Shown here: positions 10,740 through 21,722 of the stretch, in pieces
Position numbering within the stretch: the first letter of the stretch is position 1
Layout of the letters: every line of letters starts with the position of its first letter
From: Casuarius casuarius
Lineage: Eukaryota > Chordata > Aves > Casuariiformes > Casuariidae
Direction: 5' to 3'
NCBI GenBank assembly: GCA_003342895.1
Contig: PTFA01000011.1
Location: 7,713,081 to 7,777,080 of the forward strand
DNA: 64,000 nucleotides
Notes under the pieces: model-generated
The model's input: only the letters and a program-made list of their open reading frames with translations
The model's database searches: none
Told to the model about the DNA's origin: nothing
Program-made: the position numbers and the translations under genes

Positions 10740-12320
10740 AAAATGAAGAGTAATACAGTAATTAAATTGTAATTCACCTCTTTTTGTGTATGTACATTAA
10801 AATAAGGTTGCCTTGAAACCATAGTTCTGGCATTTCCCAACACAGAAATGCTTTATTTTGTAAGCTTAATGATGATTTTTTTTTTAATGTAGCACTGTGT
10901 GTGCACGTGTCCCTGAACACATAACACAGTATCTATTCAAACTCCATCATTAGCATGAGAGCTAACAAGCTTGGAGATGACTTAGTGAAAGGTCAGGTGC
11001 TTCATTAAAACCACTTGTCAGCTACTGGAGAATTTCCAGGAATGGTGAGCTATGACAAAAACAACTGAATTTACATTACACTTCTGCACAATTAATTCTA
11101 AAGAAATTAGAGGCAATTTAGAGGAATAGCTGAGAGACTAGTCAAGATGAATTATACTCATCTATGCTAAAACAAAGCCTCAATGCCCTGTCAATTAAAA
11201 AACCTGTTATCTGTATAGAAATGACCATTGTGTCAAGTAGTTTGAGCCCGTAATCCTTAGACAAAAAGCAGGACATCAGTTTTTCTCAGAAGATATAATT
11301 GAATTGAGAAACCTTTCTAGCACAATCAGTACCATATGAAGGTCCTTTGTATTTATTGAGGAAGGCATCCCGATGTTTTTGGTATATGGACTAGAACATC
11401 TGTTTGTTCAAACAGAGTTACTGGAAGTCATTTAAGGCTGATTCTTGCTTAGGGAGAATGTGAACAGGTATTTTAATGTCTTGTGTGCTTGCCGTGTGTC
11501 CCATAGGGACAATAAACCTAAAGGTGAAACAGTTACTGCTTTTCTCCCTTACACCAGAGGTGGGTGTCTCTGGCTGTTCCACAAAGGGGTTCAGCTCTGA
11601 GTTGTTTTGTGGGCTGCTGTCTGAAGGACATACTTGTATCCTGGTGGTGTTTTAACCTGGCATACCCAAGTAATTAAAGACCATTACAACAGCTCTTGAA
11701 GTGCTAAACCAAAATGAACCATTGAAGGAAGACATTCGTAGTATTTGAATAAGATTACTTAAATACCCTGATCTGACACTTTGACAGAGGAGCTCAGTTT
11801 TGAAGGGAATAATTTCCAGTCTTTTAATGCCCTGTTATATAATGCAAAAAAATGAACCTCAGCTAGATATCTCTAATTTGGAAAAGGCAGGGTAGCTTGT
11901 AGCTAATTCTAGAATTCACTGTTGGTGGAGGGCCAGTTGTTGCAGCTGGTATTTAAAACAGGCAAGATAATTTTTGACCGTTTACTTTATATGATTATTT
12001 TTTCACTGTTTAAATAAAAGAAAAGTAATAATAATATAAGTTCCTGCCTCAAAGAATGAGGTAAGCTTTAGCTGAAGAGAAGAACTGCAATATTTCCACT
12101 TAGGCAAAACTTTTCACTGTAGCCTACTTGTAGTATGGCAAATACACACAACAGTTAAAACCAGAATGATCAGGGAGCAAATGGAAATGCATACATATAT
12201 ACATGTATAAGCATCTATATATAATGTATAAAATCCATATTACCATTCCCTGAAAAGTAAATTAATTTATTTGAACATTTTAAAGCAGCTGTCATATGAG
12301 GAAAAGATATATAAGAAATA
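10740..12320. other. No recognised gene
   Basis: AT-rich sequence without recognised exon or repeat, apart from a diffuse TA/CA-rich stretch at 12191-12235. Confidence 0.5.
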
Positions 12321-12326
12321 CCTTAC

Positions 12327-12395
12327 ATGAAATTCATGCCTCTTGAATTAGCTGATGTTCTTGCCCCACTATAGAAGCTCTCTGGACCTGTCCCT
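12327..12395 (-). other. Candidate internal exon of the minus-strand gene
   Basis: An acceptor with the tract ATTCTTCCCATCCCATAAG and a donor GTAAGG enclose 69 bases: one base, 22 codons (GTGPESFYSGARTSANSRG then MNF) and two bases. The trailing AT joins the leading G of the 25-base candidate at 10706-10730 to make a Met codon. Of the three frames, at least one has a stop. Confidence 0.27.
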
Positions 12396-12899
12396 CTTAT
12401 GGGATGGGAAGAATTTTTCTAGTTTTTCTCCAAAACCTGAAAATTCAAATTAATCAAATTGTTATCTTCATAGCCTCACTATAATTCAGAAGCAATTTAC
12501 CATACACTCCCCAGTATCAACTCTGCCCTTGCAGCTTCTAGGTTTTCCCTTTCTTCTTTCCCAAAACTGGTGCCAAGGTGAGGGAAGGTGGGAGAAGCAA
12601 AGAAAGGGCTGTCTGTCTGTTTGTACCAAAGACATTGGAGGGGCTGAAGGACTTTTTTCCCTCTCCTCACACCCTCTTCTCTTTCTCCTGTAAATATGTC
12701 ATTAGTGTTTGAGAACAGGGCGGGTATATATAGCTGAGACTTTAATTAGCTGCTTTGACGGAAAAGGCACGAACATGGAGAAATCAGACCAATGGGTGGT
12801 TGCTTTCTGGTGGCCAAAACTAAAAAGAGCATCCTTTGACATAAAAATCACTCCAGTCCTGGCCAAAAATCACATGGCAAAGAGAAAAAAACAGCAAGT

Positions 12900-13560
12900 A
12901 AGGAGACAGGATGCTACTAGGGCAGGAGGTGAAAAGCTGGTTCTCCAAGGCACCCAGAGAGATGGTGGTGGCCGCTGGTGGGGAGCCACCACTAGGGCTC
13001 ATCTCCACAGCAGAGGGGAGCACGGGGGCACCGTGGCAGCAGCGAGGGGCCCAAATCACAGGCACGCTGTCCTGCTGCTCTTGGGCAATGCCAGGAGAGC
13101 AGGAGTCCCAGGGCTGGGTGAAATTCCATGCCGTTAGTTTGTGTGGGCACTCCTCCAGGGACATCCCTGACTGAAGGGTCACTGCCAGCGATAGGACAAG
13201 AGCATCTTGGGATTGCACCAAGCTTTCTGCAGGATGTTCAGGGGGGGAACCAAAGGCAGGGAAAGTGAGGGATCTCAGTGATTTGGGGAGGAACGGGGCT
13301 GTGGGCCTTGAGACTCATGTATCCAGGTGCCAGCAACTGGGGAGACCAGGGCTCCAGAGGCAGCTGCTGGGTGGGCTGTGCCGAGCGTCTAAGCCCGGAT
13401 CTGCACAGTGCCTACGTGCATCTACGTCCCACTGTGGTGTTGCGGGTGCCTACTGGGACACAGCCTTGCTACTGGTCAGGACCTGGGGACAAGGGACTGC
13501 GGCAGCCTCCCCCCCAGCAGGCGACCTGGTTCAGCCTCCTTGCCCAACAGATGTGTTTAA
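12900..13560. other. GC-rich block, origin unknown
   Basis: This roughly 660-base block is much richer in GC and CpG than the surrounding DNA, with frames open on both strands. A TATATATA motif lies shortly before it at about 12.73 kb. No LTR ends, terminal repeats or CR1 homology were found. It may be a decayed retroelement promoter region, such as a CR1 5' part or an LTR, or a small CpG island. No protein reading is convincing. Confidence 0.4.
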
Positions 13561-14224
13561 GGATGTATTTCAATGCACAAATCTTATAACAGGATTGATG
13601 GAGATCTAGTCTGGGGTCTCTTTCTGGGATTGCGTATCATGCAATAGCTGGAGACAATTTTTTAATATTTCCTGTGGCAATTCTTCAAAAGAAGCTACCA
13701 TGTGGTGTGGTCTAGCATTCTGGTTTGGGCCATGCCTTATAACCTTTAATTTTTTAAAAAAGTTACTTGTAATGTTTTAAAACATAAAGAGGAAGTTGTA
13801 TAGAGCAGATACAGATCTCTTCAGAGTTCTACAAAACATCATATTGACAATCGTTATAGATGTCACAGAAATCTTAAAAGGTAGAGGAAATAAAAATATG
13901 AAAATTGAATCCCTCTAGATTTCTACTTGCAGGAAAAGCAGCTCGGTAAATCTAGAATGCAGTACTCATTTCATGGCAGCTTTGAATAAATGCAGAAAAG
14001 TTGTGAAGAACTATTGTATGTTTTTCATTATATGCAAAGTTTGATATTGAAAAGTTTTAATATTTGTGCATATGTACTATAACGATGTGTTTTCTAATAG
14101 TCCTGTTTTCTAAAAACTGAAGTAGACTAAGTAATAAGCGAATCAGCCTCAAGCCTCCCTATACTTTTGCAAAACCCAGTAGTAGCAAGTCCCTGACAAA
14201 CAAGCAATATTAGTCCAATGAGTG

Positions 14225-14340
14225 CTGGTTTGGGACTTAGAAGATTTGAGTTGTTCTCTTCCATAGCAGAGCTTTCCTTTGAAAAAGTCAGTTAGTCTTT
14301 CTTTACCTCTCTAGATACAAAGAACACCATTTCCTGACTA
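14225..14340 (+). repeat. MIR-like ancient SINE fragment
   Basis: The series GGACTTAGAAGATTTGAGTT, GCAGAGCTTTCC and GTCAGTTAGTCTTTCTTTACCTCTCTAG follows the sense order of MIR (TGGGTTCGAATCCC, GGCTCTGCC, GTTACTTAACCTCTC). It is heavily diverged. Confidence 0.45.
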
Positions 14341-14958
14341 TAGTTGTGTAAAAGCATTGGAGATCCAGAGGTACTGAGCTACAGTAGTGATGGTAGAATA
14401 TGCATTAATTAGATATGCTTCTCTTTTTTTCCCTTCCTTCTCTGAATAACTCATCATATAAAATATAATGCAAATATTTACCTTGGTTTAATTTGGTTAT
14501 TTATTACAGAAATGTATAGCCTGGAAGTTCAAAAGGTTGGTGTGCTCTTTATCGTTTTCTACTTCTAAACTTTGCTGCTGTGAAATAATTGTGCATCTGA
14601 ATTCCATTAGAGTAGAAGGCAAACGTGTCATTTGGTTTGATAAGAATAGATTGCACCAGTGAACTTTGGCTATTTGTTGGCTTCTGAGTGGAATTTCTGA
14701 TAGTGATGTTGATCTGTAAAGTCCTAAATAACTTTTCCTATATTATATTGCAGGAGATGATTGCCTTGAGAGCAGCAGAACACTGAGGCTGGGATCCCCT
14801 CAAAGTGGAATTGCTGGAAAGGAGTTCATCTGAACAGTTTTTTGTTCCCTTTTGATCCATAATGACTCCATTCTGATGACCACATTTAAAAAGTGTCAGT
14901 TAACTATTTGAGAAGGCACTGACAAGCAAGGAAGAGAGACAGAAGGGGGAAGATAATG

Positions 14959-15048
14959 CATATATATATATTTTTATATATATATATGCATGTGTATATG
15001 TATGTGTGTGTGTGCATGCCTATATATATATATATATATGTATATATA
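14959..15048. repeat. (TA)n/(TG)n compound microsatellite
   Basis: Alternating TATATA, TGTGTG and TATATATA runs fill the interval. Minus-strand open frames rich in Tyr and Ile here are repeat artefacts. Confidence 0.9.
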
Positions 15049-15606
15049 AAAAAAACCCCAAAACATACATGTAGCCTGTGGTAGCATACTCCCGTGAAAC
15101 TTAATCGCTGTGTTGGTATCATAGATAATAATTGCAATGAAATTGCACCAGCATGGGTTTTCAGATGTTCTACTAAACACCACAGATTCCCCAGGGAATT
15201 CAAGGTACTTAAGATCCTCAAATATACCAAAGCTCAGGTCAATGACATTCCTTTTTATTTCATATTTAGCACACAAACACAGGTATGCTATCACAGATGC
15301 TGCTCCCATCTTCATTTTTTTCATGAAGATACACCTAGAAAATTTTATTTACAATACTTTTGATAGTGTTTGTACTTAAAAAAAGAGAAGTAAACCTGGT
15401 ACTCTTTGCTTAATGATTTCATGATAGATTTTTTTGAGTAACAAAGCATTTGGAGACCTGCAAAGGGCTTTTTTATGTGCATTTATATGTCAATTCCTTT
15501 CTGATAAAAAGATGCAAAGAATGGTATTTTCTAGATGGATTTTATTTTGTTTTAGTTTACATATAAAATAGAAGATAATAGCTAATTTAAACTAATGTGT
15601 GGCTTT

Positions 15607-15660
15607 GCACTGAGGTCAGGGAGATTTTGTCACTGATCTCAGTGAAAGCATGACTGGGCT
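15607..15660. repeat. Ancient amniote repeat motif
   Basis: GATTTTGTCACTGATCTCAG followed by TGAAAGCATGACTGGGCTCAC resembles the widespread old amniote motif built around TTGCCATTGACTTCAATGGGA..CAGGAT. It is short and diverged. Confidence 0.3.
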
Positions 15661-16691
15661 CACAGCATATCTTCAAACGAGCATAGTTGTTCTCTTATGA
15701 ATGGAAACACTGACATAAAGTGCGATATGAGGCAGATTAGCTGTGTCTCGGTGTCTTCTGGCAGCACATTATGTTCATGTCATGTTCTTGAATTTCATTT
15801 ACAGATAAGCGCTGTGAGTAATTGTAGTGTGCATCTTAAAATTGTAATCTACTGTTGATGTATGGAAACAGAAAATTAGATTGAGAGAATCTTTCAAATG
15901 ACTTTGTACGTTGTTTGGCTTTAGAGTGTATGGTTTTCCATAAACAAATCTTTTCCTCCACTGCTTCTCTTTGAATCTTTCCAGCTCCCTAACAGATTGC
16001 AGTTTAAGGTAAGAAGAATAAATTACTGGCCACAGAGCTCTCAGATGAGTAGGTTTTTCATGTTTTTGCTTAATGCAGTAAGTTTTAATGATCTTGAAGC
16101 CTGAATGGTATTAATGTTTGTACATTATTCTAATGGTCTGAATCCCATTAATAACCCACCTTTAGCACCAGTAATTACTATTCAAATGATATTTAACCTA
16201 GAAGCAACATCTGAGCACCTTTCTCCCACACATCTCTGTCCCATGTAAGAAGTGATTGGACAATAGTAAGGAGATTATATAGTTTCCCAATTGTTCCTTA
16301 AAAAAATTCTAAAAACTTCTGAAATATGAGAAACAGAACCTAGCATTTAAGTTCAATATAGTACAGTTCATCTTTCTGCTTAAGGAATCGTTTCCACCTT
16401 TAACAAAAGAGGCTCAATATACATAGGGACTTCGTGAGCAAGGATGGTGCCATTCTGCCCTCCTCAGCAGCTGATTGAAAATTTTAGGACCTATATGAGA
16501 TGAAAATTTCTGAAAATACCAGTCTGATGTGTTCATAAAAGTCTGCCTGTCTTTTATATTAGGCCTGCTATTCTGTATCTTCTAGCTAGGCCTGCCAGGG
16601 AAGTAAAAGTCTCTGGAAGAAAGAAACTATTGAAAAAATCTGGATTTAAATTTTTTTCTTTTTTGAGGATGACTCAGTCTTAAGTACTTAC
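15661..16691. other. No recognised gene
   Basis: No repeat is recognised. At 15985-16008 a strong plus-strand acceptor (CTTTGAATCTTTCCAG) and donor (AAG|GTAAGA) flank a 24-base stretch open in phase 0 (LPNRLQFK). This lone microexon-like signal is too short to call. Confidence 0.35.
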
Positions 16692-16803
16692 GTTTGCTGG
16701 TTACAAGGAGTTTCCTCCCTCGCTTCACATAGACTACCCAGCTGACACCTCTTCCTGCTGCATCTTGTAAATGACTCTTCTTTGGATTCATCTCCGTCCA
16801 GAG
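16692..16803 (-). other. Candidate internal exon of the minus-strand gene
   Basis: A perfect donor (AAC|GTAAGT) and a modest acceptor (GTCTTTCATAG) enclose 112 bases open in two of three frames. One frame reads LDGDESKEESFTRC...SLCEAREETPCNQQ, with four Cys in all, and leaves two bases, fitting the exon at 12327-12395. The other begins LWTEMNPKKSHLQDA and contains GRGVSWVVYVKRGRKLL, leaving one base, and would need an extra exon to stay in phase. Both look protein-like. No family is recognised. Confidence 0.35.
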
Positions 16804-17491
16804 CTATGAAAGACAATTATCTCATCTTACAGCTGCAGTTAGTCTCTTTTTCAGCCAGACTGATGTAAAAAACGTAAGAGTCATACTTGAAAATTGCCCA
16901 TTTATAATGGTAAATGATGATATTTTGCATCATTATAAAGAACTGTTAAGAAAAAGTTGTTTCGCAAGCGGCTACTCTCCCCTCTTTTCTTTGTGAATTA
17001 GAAGTTATCTTTGCATTAAACTCGTGGTCAGATGAAACACTGCATATATACCCTCTTGCAGAGAGTAAATGAATACTGCAGAGGTATTTTATTGATTTAT
17101 TGCTACTCTGTGCCATCTCTACCATTTCACAAATATCATTAAAACTGAAGCTTGGTTAGCATAAAGAAGAGTTATGTGTATGGATTTTCCATGCTAGAGC
17201 AGTAGACTAGCCCCTCTGGAACGTACAAGTATTTACTAGCAATTCCACTTTGCTGGAAATTACCACTCCAACCAATTTATTCCACTTCCAAACCATTTAT
17301 TTACCTCTTGGCCACTCTTCAAACTAAAATTTTATTTCTCGGAAAACTATTTTTACTTACTTTTAATGTTATTTTTGTGAGATGGACTTGCAAGAGATGC
17401 CATTTTTAAATGATTTTTAGTGACTGATACCTGGCTTTATTTGTCACAGTGAAGGGTTTTGGTACCTACCTATGGACCTCAGCAGAAGACC

Positions 17492-17549
17492 TCTGTGTGT
17501 GTGTGTGTTTGTGTGTGTGTGTATATAAATGTGTATATATAGAGAGAGT
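17492..17549. repeat. (TG)n/(TA)n/(GA)n microsatellite
   Basis: TG repeats pass into TATATA and then AGAGAG. Confidence 0.9.
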
Positions 17550-18812
17550 ACATCACAGCACTGTATTTAACCTTGACACTGGTGTTTGAGCAATGTTCTG
17601 ATAAAAAGCACTCAAGTCATCAGATGAAACTGAAGCAATAAGATTTTTTTTTTTTGAAGACCACTAACAGTTTCCTTCCAAGGCATTTTTATCCAAGCCA
17701 GCAGTCCATACAATAGTCTCATGACTCACTGGCAGGACTTCACACCTATAAATTTTGAGAATCAGCTAATTGATAAAAATGGCTCTTCCTCTAGGCCTGA
17801 TTTAGTTGTGATTCAATTTGGGATGCTCGGGGAAGATTTTACAATTAGTCACTTCAGAGAAAGGATTTCCTGCAAGGCCACTTTCAAGGGACTGACTTCT
17901 TCCATAGTTGACAGTTATTTGTGTGCACACACAGACACACATGCTGGAAATACATGTCATAGCTGAAAGTGCCATTGATTAAACCAAAGAAATTCATAGT
18001 TAATATCTCAGGATATCTTCAGTTTGTTAAGTACGCTCTAGGCTTTCTTTTGCAAAATACCTTTCCCAGCTTGCTTCCTTTCCTCAGTCCTTCCACTCTG
18101 TCCTCTTTAGGAGCTCAGTCCTTCCTTGATGTTGTGCACTCTAGCACATGATTGGTGGGCCTAATGCTAGTCAGGACTAACAAGAAGCTTGTCAGCCAAA
18201 GGGATAAAATGCACAGCAATGATACAGATACATTATATCTGACATTTTCTTTTGGATCCATTCAATAGCATACAAGTAGGATGACTTAAGCATGACATGA
18301 CTTCACTTGCTCCTTTGATTAAAAAACTTACATTCTTAGCTATACGTTTTGTTAATCAAATCAGTGCAAACTATTCCTGAATGAACTGTGTAACATATTT
18401 TCATTAGATATTTATTTATTTGAGGATAATGAAAGTTGTTTGAGAAATTATCGAAGAAGACATTTAAATATTTTTGATTTATGTCCTATTAGAAACTTAA
18501 AGAGCACAGGAGAAATCTTTGGTATAAATGCATCTGTGATTAACCTTTTATTAATTACGGAGATCTTCTTTCATAACTAAGCCAAGTTCCATGCCTCAAT
18601 ATGTTCTACAATAACTGCAATGAAATAAAGCTAGTAAATTCTTTCAAGTCCTGAGTGTAGGTTCTGTTATTTTACAGATATTTTCTCTATCTATCTTCTT
18701 CTGTGGCAGTGAATGCAAAGAAACTAAGCTTCCTTCTGGTCAAAAACAAATGATAAAACATTCTTTTTACTTCTGTAATAAAAAGAAGTTAATCAAAGCA
18801 AAAATATTTCAT
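17550..18812. other. No recognised gene
   Basis: Ordinary AT-rich sequence without a supported exon or repeat. Confidence 0.5.
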
Positions 18813-18880
18813 GATTTAGGGCTTTGAACCAGTGTCTTCCATATCCAAACCAGATTCCTACCTCTAAGCTATAGAATATC
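18813..18880. repeat. Ancient tRNA-SINE-like fragment
   Basis: GGGCTTTGAACCAGTGTCTT, then CCATATCCAAACC and CTACCTCTAAGCTATAG, follows the order of the amniote repeat segment GGATTTGAACCTGGGTCTCCCACATCC...CTAACCACTGGGCTATAG, a tRNA-derived B-box-containing region. Confidence 0.45.
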
Positions 18881-20465
18881 TGTTAGTGTCTGTGATGTAA
18901 CTATCAAACTAAATGATGTTTGTTTTTCCAAGTCATAGAGGCCTGACTTGTTGTTGACACATGTTTTTCTTCTGGCTCCTGCTATGCAAAATGAAGAAGG
19001 CTTCAAACCCCAGCCCACCCACCATGGTTTACCATGCTCCCCTGCCAGAAGTTAGTACTCATTCTTACTTACCAGCTAACCACCTCATCGAAACCCTCTC
19101 AAACCCAGGTCTGGCAATATAATTTAAGGCTGCAAAAACCTTCCCTATTAACTTAACTTCTTTTTATTTACTTAGGAAGCATAGGTACAATTAACCGAGT
19201 TGGAGTTTGGGAGGGTTGACAGTATCGAGTGAGAAAATGGTTAAGACTTAGACAGCAGTGGCAATGCCTTCAGCTGTGGAATTCTGGTGCTGCCCTGGAA
19301 AGGAGCTAATTTCTCTGTATGGCAGTACACCACCCCATATACCAGGACAAGTGTCTCTCCAGTGTGTTGTCCTTCGTATTTGCCTTATATAACCTCCAGG
19401 TTCTAGAGCGTCTATCTTTTTGAAAGGGCTCCTGAAATCTCTCATACTTGTCCACATGAAAATGAAACCCTAAATCTGAAGAGAACTAGGGGGAAAAAAA
19501 TCACGTTAAATTGCCAATTTCCTAACTACTAAACACAGAACACTTAACAGTCCATGAAATCCAGTAATTTTTATTTACTTTCCCTACTGGAACACAAATA
19601 CCGTTAAATCATGGCCACATGCCATATTAAACTCTGTGGTATCAAGGGGATCTTTCTACAATGTGATTTATCAAGCTAAGTAGCTGTTCCACAATGGAAA
19701 TGTTCCTTTGCTTTAGCAATATATTTCCCCAATAAGCATTGTCAGGAATTGTAATTAAAGCAAACAACATAGATCATTGTTCAAAAGATCTGGAATCTTT
19801 AGTAAATGACTTAACTTTATCAGTGTTTATTGTGACTAAGGAGACAGCGAGGACACCTCATGGAAATGGAAAACCTCTAGGAGGACAGAGTTTGGGCTCA
19901 ACATGTCTGTGGTGCAAATAACTATAAAATTGGAAGGAAGCTTTGCATTTCAGATGTTCCAAATGAAGAAAGTGCAGTCTTAAACTCTTCGCTGAAAAGA
20001 CCATAAGAAACAGTTCCCGTAAGTTTCAGTAGTGCCACCTTGAGTGAGAGCAGATATATATGAAGGTTGAATCCTAGATGTAAATACTACATAAATTTTT
20101 TACAGAAAAAAATAACTTTGGAAAGAGAGAAAAAAGCAACATCTTCACAAACATTTCTGATCAAAGAAATATTTCTCCTTACATTTTCTGTACAGATGTG
20201 TCTATTTGTAAGGATTATTCTGTATTGTAAAACCTATTTTTAAAAGCCACAAATCTTAATATTTTCCTGTGATCTTGAAAACACCTTGATGGTGTTAAAA
20301 CACAAGTTGTATTGAAGTAAAATTTTTCTCTTTGTGCATTTTTTTGAAGGGAGAGAATGGATTAAATGAATATTCCTTTTTACAAGGGTATTTGGTACAA
20401 ATAATCATACGTAACCTTGAGGTTATTGTTGTGGAAGCCATAAACTCAACTCTTTTTGCTCATTT
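18881..20465. other. No recognised gene; one weak exon-like stretch
   Basis: On the minus strand a donor (AGCTG|GTAAGTAAG, exon edge near 19074) ends a 57-base stretch open in one frame (NYIARPGFERVSMRWLA) after the acceptor GGTTTTTGCAG. It could be inserted in the minus-strand exon chain without breaking phase, but support is weak. The rest holds nothing recognised. Confidence 0.3.
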
Positions 20466-20520
20466 AAGGCCTGATGCAATACCCTTGGAAGTCAATGGAA
20501 GGTTATTAAGACTTACAGGA
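20466..20520. repeat. Ancient amniote repeat motif
   Basis: GGCCTGATGCAATACCCTTG followed by GAAGTCAATGGAAGG closely follows the common amniote repeat GGCCTGATCCAAAGCCCATTGAAGTCAATGGAAAG. Confidence 0.45.
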
Positions 20521-21675
20521 ATAACTTAACACAGCTAAGCATCTGCTTGTTCTTCAGAGGTATGTAAGTAATCAATCATGTTCGAGTTTTACTATCTGCT
20601 TTATACAAGTAAGTTTATATTAATAAGAATTTCATAAATATAGTTGAGGCTATTACTTTCTCTTTAAAACAGAATCAAAATATTAAAAAAAAATATGATG
20701 TTGTAACCTGACTTGAAATTTATGGGATGGTATGCTAAGGACAACTTCTGTATTATTTTTAAATTGTTGCCTGAAACAATTCTGGATCATATTATTTTAT
20801 GGTATAATATGGGATGAAGGTAATATATGATCTCAAGGTTTATATGAAAAAGACCGAAATTACTAGCATACAGAGAACTTGAATTAATTTCTACAATATG
20901 CTCTGACAAAAACTTTATTTCTTTCACACCTCTTAAATAATGAAGAGTTTGTCCATAAGGAAAAAATTCAATGCAAGCATTGAGAGAGAAATTCACATGG
21001 AAGTTTGATTATTCAACAAAATCTTTACTGTGAGTTCTGACTCATCTAGTGATTTCCTTACTCTGCAACAGTTGAAGCGCTTCTGGACTATCACATGCAC
21101 AGTTTCCTATTTGCAGTGTAAGTTATTGAGAGGAACAACCACGCAAGACCATCTTTTTAGCAAATCTGATCACACTTTAAGAATGAAACTTTTTGATTCA
21201 ACCAGTTGGAGGTAAAGACAGCACCAAACATTTAAACAGAATTATACCCTTGCTACTTATTAGAATTGAATGTATCCATACTTCAGGGGATGTTCATTCT
21301 GTGGCCAACATAATGGCCCAGATTTGCGTCTCTTATAGTCTAATTAAGTTATGGTCTCTTATTAAACTGGAAGTAATTTGCAGAATAAGTTATTAAAACA
21401 CAGAAGTGACCAGAGAAATATTTAGGCCAGTATGTATGATAGATCGGCTACCTTTTTCCAAAAATAGATTAATAACCCTAGCATTTGACTGAATTTATTA
21501 TTGTCTTCTTTTAATAAATTAACATATTTGTGTAGAGACTTTGTACAGATATAAGCAGATTTCAGATCAGGCTCTTTGCAGTCAACAAAGTGAAAATTTG
21601 GTAGCAGAGGCTAGAGCTAAACCTGATTATATATAGGTTATAAATATAACTCTGCAAATGTGCCTCAAGTCTTAC

Positions 21676-21722
21676 CTGTCATACTCTGCAGCCTTCTGAA
21701 ACGTATGTCAAATTGTGTTATG
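21676..21722 (-). other. Weak candidate exon of the minus-strand gene
   Basis: An excellent donor (GACAG|GTAAGA) ends 47 bases open in one frame: one base, 15 codons (ITQFDIRFRRLQSMT) and one base. The acceptor (GGGTCATAAAATCAG) is weak. The trailing G pairs with the leading CT of the 16692-16803 candidate to give an Ala codon in that exon's acidic frame. Confidence 0.2.

Noticed and set aside
14301..14341. 41-base minus-strand exon that would link the other frame of 16692-16803 to 12327-12395
   Set aside because: It falls within a MIR-like repeat and has a weak acceptor, so the splice-like signals are probably incidental.
14904..15230. Tyr/Ile/His-rich minus-strand ORFs
   Set aside because: They are translations of the TA/TG microsatellite.
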